A stretch of 64,000 nt of DNA from Hymenobacter psoromatis (GCA_001596155.1 CP014771.1:434001-498000); one strand, 5' to 3'. Numbered from the stretch's first letter, positions 23,665 through 35,735 are shown. Made by a program: numbers and translations. The notes: generated by a model from the letters alone, not told the origin.

Positions 23665-25350
23665 TTATTTTACCCGCGCCGCCCGAAACTCCGAGCCCGC
23701 CCGCCACTGCGGAAACGTGGTTTCGCCGGCCAGGCGCTGGCCCACGCGGTAATAAAGCTGGGCATCCTGGGCCACGCCGCGGAGGTCCCAGCCGGGGTCA
23801 AACTGGTCGGCGGGCTTGTGATACATGCCGGTGGTGTAGGCCTGGCGCTTCTGGGCGATGTAGGCCTTGCCCTGGGCGCGGCTCTCGAAGCCGCCGCTGG
23901 CGTAGAGCGAGGGCACGCCCACGTGGGCGAAGCTGAAGTGGTCGGAGCGGTAAAACATACCGGTTTCGGGCGTCTGGTCGGGCAGCAGGTAGCGGTCCTG
24001 CTCCTGGGCCGCCGCGCGGGCGTAGTCCTCCAGCTCCGACTGCCCGTAGCCGATAACGGTGAGGTCCTTCATCGGGCCGTAGGGCCAGAGCATGTCCATA
24101 TTGAGGTCAGCCACCGTTTTAGCCAGCGGAAATGGCGGGTGCTGGGCGTAATAATTCGAGCCCAGCAGGCCCTGCTCTTCGCCCGTCACGGCCAGAAACA
24201 CGATGCTGCGGGCCGGCTTCTCTTTGGCCTGCTGAAATTCCTTGGCGATGCTGAGCAGCGCCGCCAGCCCGGTCCCATCGTCCACGGCGCCGTTATAAAT
24301 AGAGTCGCCGGCAATAGCCTTGCCCACGCCAAAGTGGTCCCAGTGCGCCGAATAAATGACGTACTCGCCGGCATTGGTAGTGCCGGGCAGCACCGCCAGC
24401 ACGTTTTGGGATGTCTGGCGGCGCAGCTTCTGTTGCAGGCTGGTGCTCAACGTGAGGCCCAGCGGCCGGGCGCGGAAGCCGCGCTGGTTGGCGGCGGCGT
24501 AGAGCGCGTCGTAATTCTGGCCGGCCGCAGCGAAGAGGCGCTTGGCCGCGTCGAGCGTCAGCCAGCCTTCAATGGCGCACTTGCCTGCGCCGTGGTCGGC
24601 GGTTTGGGGGCGCAGTTTGGGGCCGACGGCCCCGCTCAGCACCACGCTCCAGGGGTAGGCGGCGGGCTTACTATCGTGCACGATAAGCAGGCCGGCCGCG
24701 CCGTGGCGGGCGGCCTCCTCGTATTTGTAAGTCCAGCGGCCGTAGTAGGTCATGGCCTTGCCTTTAAATAGCGTAGTGTCCTGGCCCGCGTTGCCGGGGT
24801 CGTTCACGAGCACCACCACGGTTTTGCCCTTCACGTCGAGGCCGGCGTAGTCGTCCCAGCCGTATTCGGGTGCCACCACGCCGTAGCCAGCAAACACCAG
24901 CGGCGAATTGCTGACCATCACCGTCGGCTGCTCGCGCTGGCTGAACACCACGTAATCCGTCTTGTATTCCAGGCTCAGCTGCTGGCCCTTGCCCGAAATT
25001 TGGAGGGTAGGGGCGGGAGTCACGCTGATTTCCACCATCGGCACCGGCTGAAAATAGCTGCCGTTCGGCCTCGCCGGCTTCAGACCCAGCTGCCTGAACT
25101 GAGCCGCGAGGTAGTTGGTAATGCGCGTTTCGCCCACCGTAAATGGCTTGCGCCCCAGCATACTATCCGACGACACGGCTTTAAGATAGCCGCCAATCTC
25201 GGCTGCCGTAATGGCGTTGGCCGCCGCCGGGGGGGTAGGGGCCGTGGTGGCTTGCGTGGTAGTGTTGGAGGGCGATTGGCAGCCGGCCAAAGCCAGGCCC
25301 AGCAGGCCCGCCAGCGGCAGCCGGGCAACCCGGCGAGAAGTAAAAATCAT
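23665..25350 (-). CDS. M28-family peptidase lipoprotein with PA domain
   Basis: A 561-residue protein with a lipoprotein signal (lipobox LAGC, Cys about 24). About 130-290 looks like a protease-associated domain (YGVVAPEYGWDDYAGLDVKG, GAAGLLIVHD). The M28 catalytic domain follows with zinc ligands in YSAHWDHFG, GAVDDGTGLAALL, VTGEEQGLLGS, DLNMDM and the final His in MYHKPADQFD. It is probably a surface- or periplasm-anchored aminopeptidase. It is followed on its own strand by a palindrome and the VOC gene. Confidence 0.92.
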   Translation of the reverse strand: MIFTSRRVARLPLAGLLGLALAGCQSPSNTTTQATTAPTPPAAANAITAAEIGGYLKAVSSDSMLGRKPFTVGETRITNYLAAQFRQLGLKPARPNGSYFQPVPMVEISVTPAPTLQISGKGQQLSLEYKTDYVVFSQREQPTVMVSNSPLVFAGYGVVAPEYGWDDYAGLDVKGKTVVVLVNDPGNAGQDTTLFKGKAMTYYGRWTYKYEEAARHGAAGLLIVHDSKPAAYPWSVVLSGAVGPKLRPQTADHGAGKCAIEGWLTLDAAKRLFAAAGQNYDALYAAANQRGFRARPLGLTLSTSLQQKLRRQTSQNVLAVLPGTTNAGEYVIYSAHWDHFGVGKAIAGDSIYNGAVDDGTGLAALLSIAKEFQQAKEKPARSIVFLAVTGEEQGLLGSNYYAQHPPFPLAKTVADLNMDMLWPYGPMKDLTVIGYGQSELEDYARAAAQEQDRYLLPDQTPETGMFYRSDHFSFAHVGVPSLYASGGFESRAQGKAYIAQKRQAYTTGMYHKPADQFDPGWDLRGVAQDAQLYYRVGQRLAGETTFPQWRAGSEFRAARVK

Positions 25351-25444
25351 GAGCGAAGCATTGAAACGAAAAGACGTAGCTAAGGGCGCTCAAGGTACAA
25401 GCCAGCCCCGCATAGCCCAGGTTGCCGCCCCGCACCGGCGGCCG

Positions 25445-25900
25445 TTAGCGCGGGCAGGCCACGGGCAGCAGCGTGTATTTCGCGTCAAAATGCAGGGTGC
25501 CAGGCTGCTCAAATACCATCTTTCCCTGGCGCTCCACTACGGGGCCAAAGCCTTCGACAAAGCCAATATCGCGGCGCAAAAAGGCCACCTGCCGCACCGA
25601 TGTCGTGCCTTCCGACCCAAAAGTATAGTCGGCCAGCAGCGTATCGCCGTGCATGGTGCCGCGAATGGTGCCCTGGTTGCGGTCCTTCTCAGAGTAGCGG
25701 TAGCTCAGCTGGCCCGTCACGGTGGGCTGCGTGGTTTGCAGTGTCAGGCGCACCGTGTCATTGGCCATGCGGTAGGCGAAGCACTGCGGGCCGATGGGGG
25801 TAGGGGCCGCCAGCTCCTGGGTGGCCTGGGTGCCTTGCTCGTGGCAGGCCGTGAGCATCCCCAGGCTTAGGGCAAAGGCAATAAGGGCTATAACGCGCAT
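25445..25900 (-). CDS. Small lipoprotein of unknown function
   Basis: A 151-residue protein with a lipoprotein signal (MRVIALIAFALSLGMLTA then Cys19). The mature part is beta-rich, with segments such as QLSYRYSEKDRNQGTIRGT that suggest a small barrel or sandwich. Such proteins are common in Bacteroidota, but I do not recognise a named family. It is upstream of the M28 peptidase gene on the same strand with about 95 bp between. Confidence 0.65.
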   Translation of the reverse strand: MRVIALIAFALSLGMLTACHEQGTQATQELAAPTPIGPQCFAYRMANDTVRLTLQTTQPTVTGQLSYRYSEKDRNQGTIRGTMHGDTLLADYTFGSEGTTSVRQVAFLRRDIGFVEGFGPVVERQGKMVFEQPGTLHFDAKYTLLPVACPR

Positions 25901-25930
25901 CCTATGAAAAAATTAATCGGCTTGCTGTTT

Positions 25931-26182
25931 TCAGCAGGCGACCACAAAGTTGGTGAAGTTTTCGATGAGCGCCGCCTGCTCCTCGGGCCGCCATTGTAGT
26001 CGGTACACCACCGGCCAGCCGCTGGCGCTAACGTGTAGCGTCAGCCCATCCTCGTAGGGTACAAAATTAGTTCCCTCAAATACCCAGGTTTCGCCCACGG
26101 GGTGCGCCTGGCCGTCGTAATCAACGAACTCCTGCACCACGCGGTAGCGCTGGCCTGGGGTAAGCGTCTGGATAGCAGCCAT
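25931..26182 (-). CDS. Small protein, DUF3601-like
   Basis: An 83-residue protein. RYRVVQEFVDYDGQAHPVGE and FVPYEDGLTLHVS resemble the DUF3601 family as I remember it; the match should be treated as tentative. The ATG at 26182 lies two bases after the stop codon of the TMEM175-like gene, so the two are translationally linked. Longer frames starting upstream would overlap that gene and were not used. Confidence 0.6.
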   Translation of the reverse strand: MAAIQTLTPGQRYRVVQEFVDYDGQAHPVGETWVFEGTNFVPYEDGLTLHVSASGWPVVYRLQWRPEEQAALIENFTNFVVAC

Positions 26183-26184
26183 AA

Positions 26185-26775
26185 CTACTCCTGCGGCGTG
26201 GCCAGCAGCGTGCGCTCGATGCGGCGGTCGGGCACCAGCCACATAAGAGCCACAAAAACGTAGCAAGTCCCCGACAACCAGGGCAGCCAAAAGCTGCTGC
26301 CAATGCCCGCCGAATAAAGCACCGGCGAGAGCTTGCCCTTCCAGTCGCGCCCCACGGCGCGGGCCAATGGCGACTCAGAACCGCCATTCACGGCAATAAT
26401 GCAGTTTTGTAGAATGGCATACGCCACCGCCGAGCCGAGCAGCACGCCGCCGTACACGGCCAGCGTGGCCGGCGCAAAATGGTTTTCGCCCATCCAGCCC
26501 GTGGCAAACGGTATCAGCGAGAGCCAGAACAGCAGGTGCAGATTGGCCCACAGCACGCCGCCGCTCACCTGTCGCGTGCCGCTGAGCAAATGATGGTGAT
26601 TATTCCAGTAAATACCTACGTACACAAAGCTCAGCACGTAGCTCAGAAACACGGGCAGCAGCGGCCGCAGCGCCGAAAAGCCGGCCCCGTGCGGCACCTT
26701 CAGCTCCAACACCATGATGGTGAGGATGATGGCGAGCACACCGTCGCTGAATGCTTCGAGGCGGCCTTTTTGCAT
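26185..26775 (-). CDS. TMEM175-like (DUF1211) potassium channel protein
   Basis: A 196-residue inner-membrane protein with about six membrane helices. The first helix carries RLEAFSDGVLAIILTIMVLE, the RxxxFSDG pore signature of bacterial TMEM175 channels, and the second carries the usual His-rich NNHHHLL. Bacterial members form tetrameric potassium-permeable channels. It is immediately followed by the small DUF3601-like gene in the same operon. Confidence 0.9.
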   Translation of the reverse strand: MQKGRLEAFSDGVLAIILTIMVLELKVPHGAGFSALRPLLPVFLSYVLSFVYVGIYWNNHHHLLSGTRQVSGGVLWANLHLLFWLSLIPFATGWMGENHFAPATLAVYGGVLLGSAVAYAILQNCIIAVNGGSESPLARAVGRDWKGKLSPVLYSAGIGSSFWLPWLSGTCYVFVALMWLVPDRRIERTLLATPQE

Positions 26776-26791
26776 AAATTAAGCGTAATAA

Positions 26792-27613
26792 TTAATCGAC
26801 ATCAATGCAGTCTGACTGCTTGACTTTAGTGAACAGCTTGCTAAACTGTTCATTGAGCGGGTATTGGTCGGCGATAGTGTTGTATTTGCGTTGTGCATTA
26901 GCGCAATTTCCCCAACCAAAGGTCATAAGCGCGACTTTGGCGTACGCCATCCGCTCGGGCGACGCCGACTGGGCCACAAACTCGGCCTCCAATTGCTTTG
27001 GCATCCCGTTGTTAATCTTTTGCTGGTCAACCAATTTGCGCCAGGCCTTCATCACCACCACCGTGTCGGTCGAAGCTAGTGCGGTGGCGTACTCCGGGCA
27101 GGCCGCGTGGTAGCGGTTGCTCAGCCACGAAGCCGGCTGAAAATAGCCCTCCAGCGTAGCTTGGTCTAGCGCGTAGCCTTCGGCCAGCTCCAACTCGCGC
27201 AGGTGCTTGATGTTGCGCCAGAATTTGGTAGGAACTACGTGCAGTTTATGGATGATGCCGGCCAGTGAGTCGTGCTCGTGGGTGAGTTGGCTGGCCGTAC
27301 TCCGAAAAAAAGCGTCGTTGTAATTCTTCAAAGAAAATGGCACCACGGTTGTCATAATTAAAAAGCCATTGACCAGTTGGTAGGTATCGCGCAGCTGCTG
27401 CTGGGTGTAGGCACCCGCCGTGTAAGTACCCGTGTTGGTGCAGGTATCATCTTGCCAGCTAAATGTTTGCACCGAGTTGTGCGTCGTTTTCTTGGGCGGT
27501 GGCACCGCCACTGCCGGCATTGCGGCTGGCTGAGCGATGGTGGCTGCCGGCTTGCTTTCGCAGGCAATGAGCCCTACTAGCGGCAGTAATTTCAGGGTAG
27601 TAGAAAAAGTCAT
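26792..27613 (-). CDS. Lipoprotein of unknown function
   Basis: A 273-residue protein. The start at 27613 gives a lipoprotein signal (MTFSTTLKLLPLVGLIA then Cys18); a longer frame from 27760 is less likely. The mature part is largely helical after a Pro/Ala linker, with Cys residues (TCTNTGTYT, CPEYATAL, WGNCANAQRKY, SDCIDVD) that could form disulfides in the periplasm. No family is recognised. It is 16 bp upstream of the TMEM175-like gene. Confidence 0.6.
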   Translation of the reverse strand: MTFSTTLKLLPLVGLIACESKPAATIAQPAAMPAVAVPPPKKTTHNSVQTFSWQDDTCTNTGTYTAGAYTQQQLRDTYQLVNGFLIMTTVVPFSLKNYNDAFFRSTASQLTHEHDSLAGIIHKLHVVPTKFWRNIKHLRELELAEGYALDQATLEGYFQPASWLSNRYHAACPEYATALASTDTVVVMKAWRKLVDQQKINNGMPKQLEAEFVAQSASPERMAYAKVALMTFGWGNCANAQRKYNTIADQYPLNEQFSKLFTKVKQSDCIDVD

Positions 27614-27724
27614 TGAGCGGGGCGCGCTGGGGCAAGCAAATGGCCGGATAGCCAGAGTAAAAGCCTCGGCAGCAGCCACAGGCAAAAGTAGAAACTGCGC
27701 GGCCACAACTTGTCGAAAACTAAA

Positions 27725-27754
27725 AAACGCCGCCCCGTTGCCAGGGCGGCGTTT
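27725..27754 (-). terminator. Intrinsic terminator of the KatG gene
   Basis: A perfect 11-bp stem (AAACGCCGCCC / GGGCGGCGTTT) with an 8-base loop, followed on the minus strand by a run of T. It lies about 40 bp beyond the KatG stop codon. Confidence 0.85.
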
Positions 27755-27795
27755 CTGCAACCTAATTCAGCGAGCAGCGACTCGCCGGGGCAACC

Positions 27796-30421
<2,626 letters not shown>

Positions 30422-31183
30422 ATGACGACCCGCATTGCCGCCGCCCTGGCCGCCCTCGAAGCCAAGTACGGCATCCGCATTCTCTACGCCTGCGAGTCGG
30501 GCAGCCGCGCCTGGGGCTTTCCCTCGCCCGACTCCGATTTCGACGTGCGCTTTCTCTACGCGCAGCCCCTGGACTGGTACCTGGGGCTCGACGAAGGCCC
30601 CGACACGCTCAACTTTCCCCTCGATGACGAGCTGGACCTCGGCGGCTGGGAGTTGCGCAAGGCCTTGCGCCTGCTGCGCGGCTCCAACGCGGCGCTGTTT
30701 GAGTGGCTGCAATCGCCGGTTATCTATTACCAAGCGCCGAATTTTTTGGCGCGGCTAGCCCCGCTGCTACCCCTCGCTTTCAACCTGAAGGCCGGCCTGC
30801 ACCACTACCTGGGCCAGCTGCGGCGCGGGGTAGAAGAAGATTTAATCGGCGAAGAAGTGCGCCTGAAACGCCTGTTCTACGCCCTGCGTGCGGCCCTGGC
30901 GGCCCGCTGGATACGCGAGCGCCACAAGTTGCCACCAATGGAGTTTGCCCCGCTGCGGGCGCTGCTACCGGCTGATTTAGAGGGGGTAGTGAATGAATTG
31001 CTGGCGCAAAAAGATGTTTCCAGCGAGAAGACGCTGGTGGCCCGCCCGGCGGCGCTGGTGGCGTGGCTGGCGGAGGAATACGCGGCCGGGCAGGCGGCGC
31101 GCGAGGCGCTGCCGGTGGCGCGCGCCGCGGAGCCGCTGACGCGAGAGCTGAATGCGCTGCTGCGCGGGTGGCTCGTTGGGTAG
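30422..31183 (+). CDS. RlaP-family nucleotidyltransferase (first copy)
   Basis: A 253-residue protein of the DNA polymerase beta-like nucleotidyltransferase fold, RlaP/COG3541 type. The active-site motif is CESGSRAWGF followed by SPDSDFDVRFLY (Gly-Ser and the Asp-x-Asp metal ligands). A helical C-terminal part follows (LFYALRAALAARWIRERHK). The Pfam RlaP family is described as linked to RNA repair; the actual reaction is unknown. The second copy lies 62 bp downstream, so the two probably form one operon. Confidence 0.88.
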   Translation: MTTRIAAALAALEAKYGIRILYACESGSRAWGFPSPDSDFDVRFLYAQPLDWYLGLDEGPDTLNFPLDDELDLGGWELRKALRLLRGSNAALFEWLQSPVIYYQAPNFLARLAPLLPLAFNLKAGLHHYLGQLRRGVEEDLIGEEVRLKRLFYALRAALAARWIRERHKLPPMEFAPLRALLPADLEGVVNELLAQKDVSSEKTLVARPAALVAWLAEEYAAGQAAREALPVARAAEPLTRELNALLRGWLVG

Positions 31184-31245
31184 CCGGCCGGCCAGGCAGC
31201 CTGAGCCATTTTGAGGCAGCCCCTCCACCCCGCTATTTTCGCCCC

Positions 31246-32316
31246 ATGACCATCGCCGACCTGCGCCAGCGCCACCTTATTTTGTTCGAGGCCATCAGCG
31301 GCAGCCGCGCCTACGGCACGCAGCTGCCGCATTCCGACACCGATTTAAAAGGTGTATTCGTGCTGCCCGAAGAAGAATTTTTTGGCCTGAATTATATTCC
31401 GCAAATCGCGAATGAAACCAACGACGAGGTGTTTTATGAGCTGCGTCGCTTTGTCGAATTATTGCTGAAAAATAATCCGACCGTGCTCGAATTACTCGGC
31501 ACGCCGGCCGACTGCATTATTTACAAGCACCCGCTTTTTGAGCAATTCAAGGCGGCCGATTTTTTATCCCGGCTCTGCCGCCAAAGCTTTGCCGAATATG
31601 CCGTGGCGCAAATTCGCAAGGCGCAGGGATTGAATAAAAAAATTAACCATCCCGAGCCGCCGGCCCGCAAGTCGGTGCTCGACTTTTGCTACGTGACGGT
31701 GGGGGCGGGGGCGCAGCCGGTGGCGGCCTGGCTGGCCCGCCAAGGCATTGAAGATGAGCAGTGTGGGCTGGCCAACGTGCCGCACCTCACCGACTTGTAC
31801 GCCCTGTTCATCGACCCTACCCCCCTCCGCCCGCTCGGCTACCGGGGCCTGGTGCGCGACCCGGCCACCAGCCAGGACGTGCTGCTCTCGGCCGTGCCGA
31901 AAGGGGAGGAGCCGGTCGCCTATCTGTCGTTTAATCGCACCGGCTACAGCGTCTATTGCCGGGCCTTTCGGGAGTACTGGGAATGGGTGGAAAAACGCAA
32001 TAAAGAGCGGTACGAAAACACCGTGCGGCACGGTAAAAATTACGACGCGAAAAATATGCTGCACGTGTTTCGACTGCTGCAAATGGCGGAGGAAATTGCC
32101 CGCACCAGCACGCTACACGTGCGCCGCCCCAATCCCGAATTTCTGCTGCAAATTCGGCGCGGCGAGTTTGAATATGCCGAGCTGGTGGCTCAGGCCGAGC
32201 ACTTAATAGCGCAGGTCGAAGCGGCGTTTGCCACCTCATCCCTACCCCCCGCGCCCGACGCCAACGCCGCCGAAGCCACGCTGCGGCAAGTGCGCCGGGC
32301 ATTTTATCAACTTTAA
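31246..32316 (+). CDS. RlaP-family nucleotidyltransferase (second copy)
   Basis: A 356-residue protein of the same family as the gene before it. The catalytic motif is EAISGSRAYGTQ followed by HSDTDLKGVFV. It is about 100 residues longer than its neighbour, with a central region (about 140-270) containing VLDFCYVTVGAG and YLSFNRTGYSVYC. The start at 31246 gives the family N-terminus (MTIADLRQRHLILFE); a TATTTTCG box lies just upstream. The two copies share little sequence beyond the active site, so they are old paralogues with perhaps different targets. Confidence 0.88.
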   Translation: MTIADLRQRHLILFEAISGSRAYGTQLPHSDTDLKGVFVLPEEEFFGLNYIPQIANETNDEVFYELRRFVELLLKNNPTVLELLGTPADCIIYKHPLFEQFKAADFLSRLCRQSFAEYAVAQIRKAQGLNKKINHPEPPARKSVLDFCYVTVGAGAQPVAAWLARQGIEDEQCGLANVPHLTDLYALFIDPTPLRPLGYRGLVRDPATSQDVLLSAVPKGEEPVAYLSFNRTGYSVYCRAFREYWEWVEKRNKERYENTVRHGKNYDAKNMLHVFRLLQMAEEIARTSTLHVRRPNPEFLLQIRRGEFEYAELVAQAEHLIAQVEAAFATSSLPPAPDANAAEATLRQVRRAFYQL

Positions 32317-32347
32317 GTATTCATGCAGAAGTAAATAGGTGCCAAAA

Positions 32348-32444
32348 AACGTCCTTCCGAGCTTGCCAAGGAATCTCGCTCGCGTCGTAGAAACGAGACC
32401 CAAACGGCGCGGGCGAGATTCCTCGGCAAGCTCGGAAGGACGTT
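32348..32444. repeat. Palindromic repeat, TTCCGAGCTT family
   Basis: An inverted repeat with outer arms AACGTCCTTCCGAGCTTGCC and complement and a few internal mismatches, between the converging RlaP and GH32 genes. Like the copy at 22891 it has the CCTTCC/GGAAGG form. Confidence 0.9.
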
Positions 32445-32461
32445 CACCACTTAACTCCCAC

Positions 32462-34021
32462 CTACTTCGGCCAAATCGATTTCATGCCGGCCAGCTCTAC
32501 GCTGGGCAGCGTGAGGGGCGCGCTGGCTTGCAGCGCCAGGCCCGTCAGCGGCTGGCTGGCAAAGAAGATTCCCGTCATGCACGTCAGCCCGCCATCGGCA
32601 AAAAGCTCGGCCGAGGCGGCATCGACCAGCAGCGTGATTTCCTGGGTGGGGCCGGCCGCCTGGCGCGGCGCGTAGGCCACCCGCGCGAAGCCTTTGCCGG
32701 GGGCAAAGTTGACGTTGCCCGACTTGCTGCGGTCGAAATAATACGCGTTGCGCGCCTGGTCGTAGCCAATAACAACCTGTTCTTTAGCAGCATTACTAAG
32801 CACCAAAGACCAGGTTTGCGCCTGCGGCACCATAAACTTCAGCCGGAAGCGCCCGGTCAGATTTTTGAGGTGCCGGCCCAGGTCGCACCGGTCAGTCACG
32901 GCCACGTTGGTCAGCTGCACGGCCTGCTCGGCTAGCCCGCTCAGCCCCGCGATGGGCTGCGAGGCCAGCAGCAATTCCCCTTGCGCACCAGCGCGCAAGG
33001 CCAGGGTACGCGGCACCGTCATGGCGCTGCGCCAGGGGGTAGTGGGCACCTGCTGGCCATAGTTCCAGTTGCTCATCCAGCCGATGAGGGTAGGGGCGCT
33101 GCCGGCGGGCAGGTTGGTCCACGTCACGCCCGCGTAGTTATCAGGGCCGTAGTCGAGCCAGTGCGTGCCGGGCAGCGTGGCTCGAAACTGCCTGCCATCG
33201 AACTCACCCACGAAATACTGCGTGGCCGAGCCGCTATTGGGCCCGTCAGGGTTCATGTTGACAATCAGTACGTCGTGCGGCTTGCCTTGCGCGTCGGGCA
33301 CCTCCAGCAGGTCGGGGCACTCCCACACACCGCCGTGCGCCCCCAGGCTGCGGCCAAAATCGCTTTCCTTGGTCCAGCGCAGCAGGTTTTTTGACGAATA
33401 AAACTCGATGTGGTCGTGGGCCGACAAGGCCAGCAGCCACTTGTGGCCCGGCGCGTACCAGCGCACTTTCGGGTCCCGGAAATCGCGGCTGCCCTGGTTG
33501 GGCAGCACGGGGTTGTGGGCGTATTTCTGCCAGGTTTGACCGTGGTCGAGGCTGTAGGCCAGGCTTTGGTTTTCCACATCCTGGCGGCCGGCTCGGTCGC
33601 GGGCTTCGCTGTGGCTGGTGTAGAGCGCCACCAGCGGCGGCTGGTCGGGCCGCCCCAGGCCGCTCGTGTTCTGGGCGTCGAGCACGGCACTGCCCGAAAA
33701 TATCAGGCCCAGGCTATCGGGGGCCAGGGCCGTGGGCTGCTGCTGCCAATGCACCAGGTCGGGGCTGGTGGCGTGGCCCCAATGAATATTGCCCGCCACC
33801 GGCGCGGTGGGGTTTTGCTGAAAAAACAGGTGATACGTGCCGTTTTCATACACTAGTCCGTTGGGGTCGTTCATCCAGTTTTCTTTGGGCGAAAAGTGGA
33901 ACTGCGGGCGGTACGGCTCGTGGTAGCGCGGCGCGGGGGGGGTAGCCTCGGTAGAGGAAGTGGATGATTGGCACGCGGCCAAGCCAGCCACCAACAGGGG
34001 CGCGAGGTACAGGTGACGCAT
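32462..34021 (-). CDS. GH32 fructan/sucrose hydrolase lipoprotein
   Basis: A 519-residue glycoside hydrolase family 32 enzyme with a lipoprotein signal (lipobox LAAC, Cys about 17). The five-bladed propeller motifs are visible: nucleophile Asp in ENWMNDPNGLVY, the FRDPK motif with its Asp, and the acid/base Glu in WECPDLLEV. A C-terminal beta-sandwich follows. It would cleave beta-fructosides such as levan, inulin or sucrose at the cell surface. No transporter or SusC/D pair lies beside it. Confidence 0.93.
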   Translation of the reverse strand: MRHLYLAPLLVAGLAACQSSTSSTEATPPAPRYHEPYRPQFHFSPKENWMNDPNGLVYENGTYHLFFQQNPTAPVAGNIHWGHATSPDLVHWQQQPTALAPDSLGLIFSGSAVLDAQNTSGLGRPDQPPLVALYTSHSEARDRAGRQDVENQSLAYSLDHGQTWQKYAHNPVLPNQGSRDFRDPKVRWYAPGHKWLLALSAHDHIEFYSSKNLLRWTKESDFGRSLGAHGGVWECPDLLEVPDAQGKPHDVLIVNMNPDGPNSGSATQYFVGEFDGRQFRATLPGTHWLDYGPDNYAGVTWTNLPAGSAPTLIGWMSNWNYGQQVPTTPWRSAMTVPRTLALRAGAQGELLLASQPIAGLSGLAEQAVQLTNVAVTDRCDLGRHLKNLTGRFRLKFMVPQAQTWSLVLSNAAKEQVVIGYDQARNAYYFDRSKSGNVNFAPGKGFARVAYAPRQAAGPTQEITLLVDAASAELFADGGLTCMTGIFFASQPLTGLALQASAPLTLPSVELAGMKSIWPK

Positions 34022-34208
34022 AGTCGGCGTAGGATTGAAAGTGTTGAGTGGGGGTAGGAAGGAGCAAAGAAGGGACTCAGCCCGCGATTATCCCCGTTCG
34101 CACTACCCTCAGCGCGTAAAAGCCGTAATATTGTACTGGATAAACTCAACTAAAAGCCGACCTTCGCATGTTCATTCACCGCCCGCTCACTGGCGGTGCT
34201 CCTTTGAT

Positions 34209-35195
34209 ATGATACTCACCAACGACCTACTCATTTCACGCGGCGAAGTACTTCAACAACTCGAAGGCTATCTGAAAGATAATATCTATACCTTTCTGAA
34301 ACGGGTAGAAGACAGCTGGCAGCCAGCCGACTACCTGCCCGATTCACGTCGCGACACCTTCTTCGAGGAAGTGAAAGAGCTGCGCGAAAAGGCCACCGGC
34401 CTCAGCTACGACCTGCTGGCCGTGCTCATCGGCGACACCATCACCGAGGAAGCCCTGCCCAACTACGAAGCCTGGTTTCACGAGCTCGACGGCCTCAACC
34501 GCGACCGCGACAACGGTTGGGCGCAGTGGATTCGGGGCTGGACGGCCGAGGAGAACCGCCACGGCGACCTGCTCAACCGCTACCTCTACCTGTGCGGGCG
34601 CGTCAACATGCGCGAGTTTGAGTTTTCGACCCAGTACCTCATCAACGACGGCTTCGACCTGGGCACGGCCCAAGACCCGTACCGTGCCTTCGTGTACACG
34701 AGCTACCAGGAAATGGCCACCAACGTGTCGCACCGCCGCGTGGGCCAGTTGGCCCGCCAGGCCGGCGACGATGGGCTTTCTAAAATCTGCGGCATGATTG
34801 CGGGCGATGAAAACCGCCACGCCAAGGCCTATAAAACCTTTGTGGACAAGATTTTCGAGCTCGACCCAAGCGAGATGATGCTGGCCTTCGAGGATATGAT
34901 GCGCAAGAAAATCGTGATGCCCGCTCACTATATGCGCGAGCTGGGCATTGATATGGGCAAGACCTTCGGGCACTTCACCGACGCCGCCCAGCGCATCGGC
35001 GTGTACACGAGCAGCGACTACACCGATATTCTCGACACGCTCCTCAGCGAGTGGAAAATCGCTGACCGCACTGGCCTCACCGGCCCCGCCGAAAAGGCCC
35101 GCGACTACGTAATGGCCCTGCCCGACCGCCTGCGCCGCGTGAGCGACCGCATGAGCGTGCCCAAGCTGGAATATAAGTTTAAGTGGATTAGCTAG
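34209..35195 (+). CDS. Acyl-[ACP] desaturase (ferritin-like di-iron)
   Basis: A 328-residue soluble desaturase of the stearoyl-ACP type that introduces a double bond into acyl-ACP for membrane lipids. The di-iron ligands appear in TAEENRHGDLL and GDENRHAKAY (two ExxH motifs), with other Glu ligands in the VKELREKA and YTSYQEMATN helices. The ATG at 34209 fits the family N-terminus; the frame is open further upstream without similarity. It is monocistronic, followed by palindromes. Confidence 0.93.
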   Translation: MILTNDLLISRGEVLQQLEGYLKDNIYTFLKRVEDSWQPADYLPDSRRDTFFEEVKELREKATGLSYDLLAVLIGDTITEEALPNYEAWFHELDGLNRDRDNGWAQWIRGWTAEENRHGDLLNRYLYLCGRVNMREFEFSTQYLINDGFDLGTAQDPYRAFVYTSYQEMATNVSHRRVGQLARQAGDDGLSKICGMIAGDENRHAKAYKTFVDKIFELDPSEMMLAFEDMMRKKIVMPAHYMRELGIDMGKTFGHFTDAAQRIGVYTSSDYTDILDTLLSEWKIADRTGLTGPAEKARDYVMALPDRLRRVSDRMSVPKLEYKFKWIS

Positions 35196-35245
35196 GTTGC
35201 AAACTTAGTAAGTACCCGTTGCTAATTAGTTTGCTATAAAAGAAC

Positions 35246-35342
35246 GTCATGCTGAGCTTGCCGAAGCATCTCTACCACGAGAGTAATCTCAATGTTTAGA
35301 GTTAGTTACGCAGCAGAGATGCTTCGGCAAGCTCAGCATGAC
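35246..35342. repeat. Palindromic repeat, CATGCTGAGCTTGCC family
   Basis: Arms of about 28 bp (GTCATGCTGAGCTTGCCGAAG and complement; 35246-35273 and 35315-35342). It shares the GAGCTTGCCGA core with the TTCCGAGCTT family but differs in both arms in a compensating way. It lies downstream of the desaturase. Confidence 0.9.
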
Positions 35343-35485
35343 CGTCTACTTTAACATTCTACTTTAACATAAAGTATTTGCCAACGGGTACTTAGCTGAT
35401 ATTACGCAACGGCGCGGAGACGCGAACTACAAAGTTCGCGCTACTCCCCGTGGCCATCTCGAATAAGGGTAGTGCGTAACAGTAG

Positions 35486-35625
35486 TTATACTCGTCACGA
35501 AGTAGGGTGCGGGGCTCGCCCCCGCCCGTCGTTGCTCGATTAACGCGCGATTCGTTCAACGGCGGGCGGGGACAAGCCCCGCACCCTACCTCTTTTTCGC
35601 AAATCACTTCGCGACGAGTATAGTA
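35486..35625. repeat. Nested palindromes
   Basis: The inner palindrome (35502-35589) has arms GTAGGGTGCGGGGCT and complement and is related to the one at 9008-9095. It sits inside outer arms (about 35486-35504 and 35606-35625, TATACTCGTC and complement). The whole lies in a gene-free stretch of 540 bp between the desaturase and malate dehydrogenase genes. No coding potential was accepted in this gap. Confidence 0.85.
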
Positions 35626-35676
35626 GTACTCTACCCCCATAAAATAAGTAAGTAGTTCGGCCCAACTACTTAGCCG

Positions 35677-35717
35677 TAAAAAGGCCCCGCTGAAAAATTC
35701 AGCGGGGCCTTTTTATT
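35677..35717. terminator. Bidirectional intrinsic terminator
   Basis: A perfect stem AAAAAGGCCCCGCTGAA / TTCAGCGGGGCCTTTTT with a short A-rich loop. T-tracts follow on both strands. It lies 19 bp beyond the malate dehydrogenase stop codon and should end that transcript, and any read-through from the desaturase side. Confidence 0.92.
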
Positions 35718-35735
35718 TTAGAAACGCTCAGCTAT

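Noticed and set aside
32348..32444. Palindromes as classical rho-independent terminators
   Set aside because: Most lack T-tracts and several lie in divergent gaps or inside operons, so they are recorded as repeats; only hairpins with a T-tract or strict 3' position are called terminators.
35392..35640. An 82-codon minus-strand frame in the desaturase-mdh gap
   Set aside because: It overlaps nested palindromes and has no similarity or plausible start region.
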